Shown piece by piece: positions 58,801 through 64,000 of a DNA stretch of 64,000 nucleotides. The DNA is from Pterobdella sp. o SKG-2022 (Eukaryota; Annelida; Clitellata; Hirudinida; Piscicolidae): assembly GCA_964035795.1 (NCBI GenBank), contig OZ038325.1, positions 7,432,232-7,496,231 on the forward strand. Direction: 5' to 3'. Under the pieces are notes generated by a model. It worked only from the letters and a program-made list of their open reading frames with translations. It did not search any database and was not told the DNA's origin. How positions within the stretch are numbered: the stretch's first letter is position 1; the number at the start of each line of letters is the position of its first letter. A program made the translations under genes and the position numbers.

Positions 58801-61800
58801 ATTATTCAGGCTTGTGTTAAGATCATTATTTTCATTACTCATATTATAATGGTTTTTGTCATTCTTGATATTACTCTCTTCACTCCTAGGCATATAACCA
58901 TCGAAGTTATAAAAAGGTCCATTCTTGTGAGGGTTATCAACCTCATTATTTTTTATATTAATATTGAGGCTATTATTTTTATTATTGTTATTCGATGGAG
59001 CGTATGACTTGCTGCCAGAAGTGCACAGTTTATAGAAGTGCTGTGAGGGAATTCATAAACATTTCATTAATGATGTTATGATGGTCCTCACCATTATTAT
59101 TACCAGAGTATTATTATTATTTTTCAGTATTGTTATTGTTATTATTGTAATGAAAAATCATCATTAACAATACTACTATCATTCACTTCAACACCACCAT
59201 AACCAAAAAAAAAAGAAAAAAAAACTATTACAACCACCACTAGCACCATAATCTCTACAACTACCACCATCACCATCAACACCACCCCTACCTCTCCTCC
59301 AAACTACCTTGATGAACCTTGCAGGCACCACAGACATAAATGCAATAATATGATCCTCACCAACCATCATTATCTTCTTTAAGGGGTACTTGCCCAATAG
59401 GAGTTGAGCGCTGTTGTGGGTGTGTAAGTGTGTTTTTGTTAGTGTGTTTGGCTATTTTATCAGTTTTTTTATTTTTCTTACTATTGAATCAGTCAAAAAC
59501 TACAACTTTTTGATATGATTACTTTGACGTATCGAATGCATAATACATGCTAAAATGCAATAAAGACCTGAATGAGTTTATAGAAGGAAAAGTTGTGAGA
59601 AATCTTTCAGCCTGTGATAATCAAATTTTATATAATTAGCTAAATAGACAGATAGCTAGATAGATAACTAGATAGATAAATAGATAGATAGATAGCTAAA
59701 TAGCTAGATAGATAGATAGCTAAATAGCTAGATAGATAGATAGATAAATAGATAGATAGATAGATAGATACATAGATAGATAGATAGATAGATAGATAAA
59801 TACCTGAGTAGCATCAGCAGTAATCCACGATCTATCTACCCATAATCTCCTTACAGCATCAGTATCATAATTTCTATTACCATTATTATTATTATTTGTA
59901 TTCATAACAATCTTGTATGTCTGTATACTGATGTCTTTAATGGTTTTAGCTAGATCTTCTTTGCTCCTTGCAAACCTCAACTTGACAATTATAAAAATGC
60001 TAATATGACAATTTTATGAAAAAAATAGTAAACAATTATTAAAAAAGAAAAACCACACTAAAATAACATCATCACAACACCATCTCACACAGCATAACAC
60101 CTACATCATAACATCACAATCAACTGTCACCACCACAAACCATCACCCATTACCACACCACACACCATCACCCACAACATCCTACCTCGCAACACATCAT
60201 TTCAACACCACACACCATCACCACTCTACCACCACACAACATCACTATCACCACCAACACCCATAATACCCTACCACACCACCCACCTTAACATCGAACA
60301 CCTGTTGCTTGTTACTCATAAGCGTTAACACACTGATGCTCTTGTACATGCATGAGATCACCATAGAGTTCATGTCTCTGATGTTGTTGTTGTTATTGTT
60401 CAATAAGGCAATATATGGGTTGAAAACTCACTCACAACATCACACCCACCTGCAGCATAAGCCATAGAGCACCAGCCAAAGAACTTCCAATTTTAAACTA
60501 AGCGCTATGCAATCTCTTAAAACATCTTCCGCAAACGTTACGTCTGCAAAGTCGGGTATACTGACGAATAGGATTCCATTGCGTGTGTCTAGCAGTATGT
60601 CTGGGTGAGTCTGCTTGCCCATCTCGTTGTCATAATTGCGTTCTATCAATGTTATTTTGTGTCTGGGTGGTTATTGTTATTTAATTATTGATAGTAATAT
60701 GAAGCATTCTACAATAAGACGTGCATTCACTTACACAACATTCTCATCACTATCATCACCACCATCATCATCATTATCATTAACACAATAATTATCATCT
60801 TCCTCCTCATTTTCACTCTCCAAAAAAAAGTAACCTGGCTTCCAAAGACATGAGAACGTCAGAGAAGTTGGCGACGAATCGATTGGAGGCGATGAAAGTA
60901 AAGTTTATATCACTATACTCTAAGTTTTCTGCTAACTCTTCGTGTGTGTGTGTATGTGTGTGCGTAGTGCTACTAGTCCAAAACAATGAAAATATAACCT
61001 CAAAAACTAACCTACAAGATCATAACCACTACCATCCTCTTCTTCCTCATCTTCCTCACCATCATCAGTATGTAATGAAACCACTTGTACACCATAACCT
61101 CCAACACAAGCCATCATCTTCTCCTTATTATCCTCCTCTTCACTATCGTTATATTCTATTATCAGTGTCTTCTTGCTGAGCTCTGTAAATTGGGATTTTT
61201 TAGAGACATCTATGGACTGAGGTAATGATACCAAGCGATTCCTGGTAGTGATACCAAGCGATCCTTTTTATCATCATGTACATCTTCATTATCATAGTTA
61301 TCATTATCATCATTGAAATATTCATAAAAATCATCATCACCACGATCATCCTTTTATCTCCTTCATCCCACTCACCCCCATCAACAGCGAAATTTTTCCC
61401 GAGGGATTCCACAACCTTTCTATAAATAACTCCCAAAAAATCGTATGACGTCACAACCACGTGATTTCTGGCGTACCTATCACCGACTTCATCATCGTTA
61501 TTGGCATTGTATTGGTTGATGCACGTAATAGTTAGTGATGGAGTTTCGAGCAAGTCTTGAATGCGGGCGTATAATGATAGGAGGTATTCTATATTTGTCA
61601 CTATTATGACCTGGGTGTGGTGATGTGATGTAGTGTTAGTGGTGTTGATAAGATAAACAATTATACTAGTAACGAAAATTATGGTATCACGGTGATATTC
61701 ATTATAAAGATAATAAAAAAAGAAGTATTAAAAAAATAAATATCATAGCTGGTATACAACAATATAAAATTAATGGCATATTTTTATTGCCATCCTCATC

Positions 61801-62676
61801 ATAGAATCACTCACGAATACCTTCCCGGAATTAGACTGCGCCACCAAATCCCTTATGACCACCATTTTGGGGTGGAAAATTTGGTGGCGATGATGATAAG
61901 ATTCAGCTTGGTGCAGGTATGAGTAGGTTGCGTCTAGAGATCCTGGTCGATTGGTGATGGGGGTTGGGAAGAAGGTTTGTGGTGAGTGGTGGGTGTGGGG
62001 TTGTAATGAGTGATTAGAAGGAGTGTTGTGGTGGTTGGTTGAATATGGATTTGTGTTGAGTGGTTGGATAGGGCATTGTATTGAATAATTGAATAGAAGT
62101 TGAAAGGTTTCAACCAAAAAAACCCACCTTTCAACAGCTGGTCAAGCCTCCTAGCCAGCTGCTTGACAAGCTGAGCAGCTGTGAGTAAGCAGTGGTGTGT
62201 GAGTGAAAAGATGGCGCTAACGACAATATGCACGTGAGAAGTAGCTTGTAACAATGACTCATAGTTTCTTGCCTGTCTGGTGCTATCTTTTGTCCCTTCT
62301 TCGTTATTTTTTCTAGTATTGTAGCCAATGCCTCTATTTGCATCATCTTTTGTATTGATTCCACCATTAGCAACACCGCAAGTTTCACTATAACCTCCAT
62401 TATAATCACCACCACCCCCATTGACACCAACCTTTCCATTCCAACCCCCTTTATCACCATCACCATTGCTGATACAATTAGCTTTAAGTTGTTTAGCGAT
62501 GAACCTGGTGAGCTCTGGATTCAACCTCTTTATGCTTCCCATCTTATCCACCAAGCCTCCATCCTCCATCTCTCCCAGGTACTTGCTACTGGTTGCAGAT
62601 AGTACTTGTATGATTTTTTTGTATTCTTCTGTGTGTTTTTATGTGTATATTGATGAAATGATAGATGGATATAGAT

Positions 62677-62707
<31 letters not shown>

Positions 62708-64000
62708 TAGATGGATAGAAAGATAGATGGATAGATGGATAAATAGATAGACAGATAACAATATTCTTACTCGACAAAGCCACTTTGACAACCTTTTGCT
62801 TCTCAAAAGTAACATTTTCACACATATCAGCCATCTTGTTCACAACTTCATCATTATTAACCCCACCATTATCTAGAGCTTTATATTTTCTCTTTAAAAC
62901 GCTGTTTGAGGCTAGTACTTTATCAATCTTTACTGACGTCATCTTTCCACCACCACCATCATTACCACTACCACCACCATCCTCGTCAATAATTACCGTA
63001 ACATCTTTCCCCATATTCTGATTACGTTTCGCCATTATTGAGCTGATAACACTAACGAAGTTTTTATTATTACATATACTATTATTACAACTAATTTCAA
63101 TATTGTTCTTGCCACTATCATTATTGTTATCGTTCTCAACATCATCCACCTCCCTACCATCAGAACCAAGGGATTCTCTCATTGACTTACTCCTACTAGC
63201 AAAAAAACTGTCTACTCTATCTTTCAAATAATTTCTGTCTTTCAATTCTTTTGGGGGTTGTGAAGCACTCATGGCACTATTGAATGCCTTTATGACCTTA
63301 GTACTATTATTATTATTATTAGTAGTGGTAGTATTAGTGGTTTTGCTAGTGGTAGTAGTAATAGTAGTAGTGGTGTTGCTAGTGATAAGAGTAGTAGTAG
63401 TAGTGGTATTGCTAGTAGTAGTGGTATTGCTAGTAGTAGTAGTAGTAATAGGGTTGATATTGTTATTATCGTTACCGATACCATTATCATCTGTATCATA
63501 TATATTATTATAATGATGATGATCATCATCATCAGTACCAGTAGCGGCAGAGGTTTTTTCAACATGATCAGCAGAAACATTAGTCACAACACCATCATTG
63601 ACCTTCATGATCTTTTTAAAAGGATACATAGCCGAGCCAACTTCACTTACCTCATCAGCCGAAACAACCTGATCAACAAATGCACAACTACTTCTAGCAT
63701 TTTCAACGGTTGGTTTGGTGAAGGTGTAGATAGAAACAACTTTTGTTACTATAGCGGGAGTCGTATTAGTTATTTTATTGAAAGCATGAAAAGATACAGT
63801 TTTACTAGCAGATATTGTACCAACAGAAGGTATTGCATCTATTTTATCCTTATACAACGTGGTATCGAGTGCTGTTTGAGAGTTTGTGATGTTGAGTGGA
63901 ATAGGTTGTACATTATTGAAAGTAATGGTATCATTGGCTGCTGGTATTGTTTCATTATTTGTATTGCTATCAGTTCTAATCGACTTCATTGGTTGAGGTT
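55807..64000 (-). CDS. SHOC1: SHOC1 (shortage in chiasmata 1), partial at its 5' end
   Basis: XPF-like, non-nuclease meiotic protein that with SPO16 binds branched recombination intermediates and promotes crossovers. Exons (minus): >64000-62771, 62604-62128, 61933-61821, 61610-61376, 61209-61016, 60935-60835, 60662-60450, 60377-60287, 59980-59804, 59611-59568, 59410-59308, 59040-57126, 56138-55807; every phase agrees. Evidence: an XPF helicase-like stretch (HPKMVVIRDLVAQSNSGK-VIIVTNIEYL, VVVTSYDFLG), a degenerate ERCC4 fold (HKITLIERNY, HPDILLDTRNGILFVS) without the ERK nuclease motif, a helix-hairpin-helix part (RSWITADATQ-AERFLTTFPSINSF-SAQLLLGKYPL, then VVPARFIK-HFYKLC), and the C-terminal GQTKLMFL resembling the GQT(R/K)L ending I remember for the family. 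N-terminal and C-terminal parts are Asn/Asp/Thr-rich. The visible part is about 1740 codons; human is about 1444 in total. The reading frame is open at the window edge. Confidence 0.9.
57126..59040 (-). CDS. SHOC1: SHOC1 long Asn/Asp/Gly-rich exon
   Basis: A 638-codon exon that starts with the conserved end of the helix-hairpin-helix domain (HFYKLCTSGSK) and is otherwise low complexity: Asn runs, a Gly-rich block (about 58165-58290), and a short tandem of 7-residue units (HNDEYKIFNDEYNLC) around 57790-57880. The open frame is long and splice sites fit, so it is coding despite its composition. Vertebrate SHOC1 tails are also long and poorly conserved. Confidence 0.8.
59568..59611 (-). CDS. SHOC1: SHOC1 44-nt mini-exon (helix-hairpin-helix)
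   Basis: Encodes AERFLTTFPSINSF, matching the family motif E-x-F-L-x-x-F-P-x-(I/L)-N. The acceptor is CACAG, the donor GTCTTT. Both phases agree with neighbours (TQ|AERF and F|S|AQLLL). Confidence 0.9.
59643..59802. repeat. (GATA)n tetranucleotide tract at a SHOC1 splice donor
   Basis: GATA/GCTA units. On the sense strand the intron begins GTATTTATC and continues at once as (TATC)n. Confidence 0.9.
60060..60290. other. C-rich, G-free strand island in a SHOC1 intron
   Basis: Plus strand made of CATCAC/CACCAC/ACACC units with almost no G over more than 200 bases. No ORF or motif of interest. Confidence 0.6.
60450..60662 (-). CDS. SHOC1: SHOC1 XPF-like nuclease-fold exon
   Basis: Reads HKITLIERNYDNEMGKQTHP, DILLDTRNGILFVSIPDF, then a helix (EDVLRDCIALSLKLEVLWLV). 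In active XPF the strand after GDY carries ERK; here the equivalent is FVS, so metal binding should be lost, as in known SHOC1/Zip2 proteins. Confidence 0.85.
62650..62757. repeat. (GATA/GATG)n tetranucleotide tract at a SHOC1 splice donor
   Basis: Begins 13 bases into the intron after the donor GTAAGAATA at 62770 (sense strand TATC/CATC units). Confidence 0.9.
62771..64000 (-). CDS. SHOC1: SHOC1 5'-most visible exon (cut by window edge)
   Basis: Low-complexity Thr/Asn/Asp region with a Thr run encoded by a GTA/GTG-type repeat (63300-63440 on the plus strand), then a more complex end (LKRKYKALDNGGVNNDE, NVTFEKQKVVKVALS). The reading frame stays open to base 64000, so the true start may lie outside the window. 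An ATG at 63989 is a possible but unproven start. Confidence 0.75.

Overview
The window is nuclear DNA from a multicellular animal with a very AT-rich genome (visible by eye, not counted). It is packed with micro- and minisatellites, and its coding regions carry long Asn, Asp, Ser, Gln and Thr runs. The animal origin rests on the genes: FBXL16, FANCB, a p53/p63/p73-family factor and SHOC1 each give recognisable protein similarity across many short exons whose intron phases fit together. I cannot fix the phylum. There is no prokaryotic, organellar or viral signal. All family comparisons are from memory of the human proteins; no search was run.

Layout. 1-4150: non-coding flank. 4151-20692 (minus): FBXL16-like F-box/LRR gene with a large first coding exon (18552-20692) and small LRR exons far apart (14717-14908, 8788-8859, 4151-4308); one LRR exon between 4309 and 8787 was not found. 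20693-24549: about 3.9 kb between head-to-head genes. 24550-29707 (plus): complete seven-exon FANCB. 29708-36011: repeat-rich intergenic DNA. About 36012-43314 (plus): p53-family gene with transactivation-like exon, complete DNA-binding domain in seven short exons, Asn-rich linker and p63/p73-type tetramerization domain; an exon resembling the start of a p63/p73 SAM domain may lie at 44163. 43315-45702: intergenic DNA with a 28-bp minisatellite. 46284-53781 (minus): single-pass membrane protein with signal peptide, mucin-like Thr region, three EGF repeats and plexin-like IPT/TIG domains. 53782-55806: intergenic. 55807 to beyond 64000 (minus): SHOC1, cut by the window edge at its 5' end, with XPF-like core, helix-hairpin-helix and C-terminal motif.

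Three of the five genes (FANCB, p53 family, SHOC1) act in DNA-damage response or meiotic recombination. Their proximity is notable, but nothing in the sequence shows a functional cluster. The other two are a ubiquitin-ligase-type F-box protein and an adhesion/receptor-type surface protein.

Points worth a second look: p53-family substitutions at a zinc-ligand position and a main DNA-contact position; microsatellites occupying the place of polypyrimidine tracts at several 3' splice sites; a duplicated intron of the EGF/IPT gene with a roughly 0.5-kb insertion carrying an opposite-strand ORF; a long imperfect hairpin in an FBXL16 intron.
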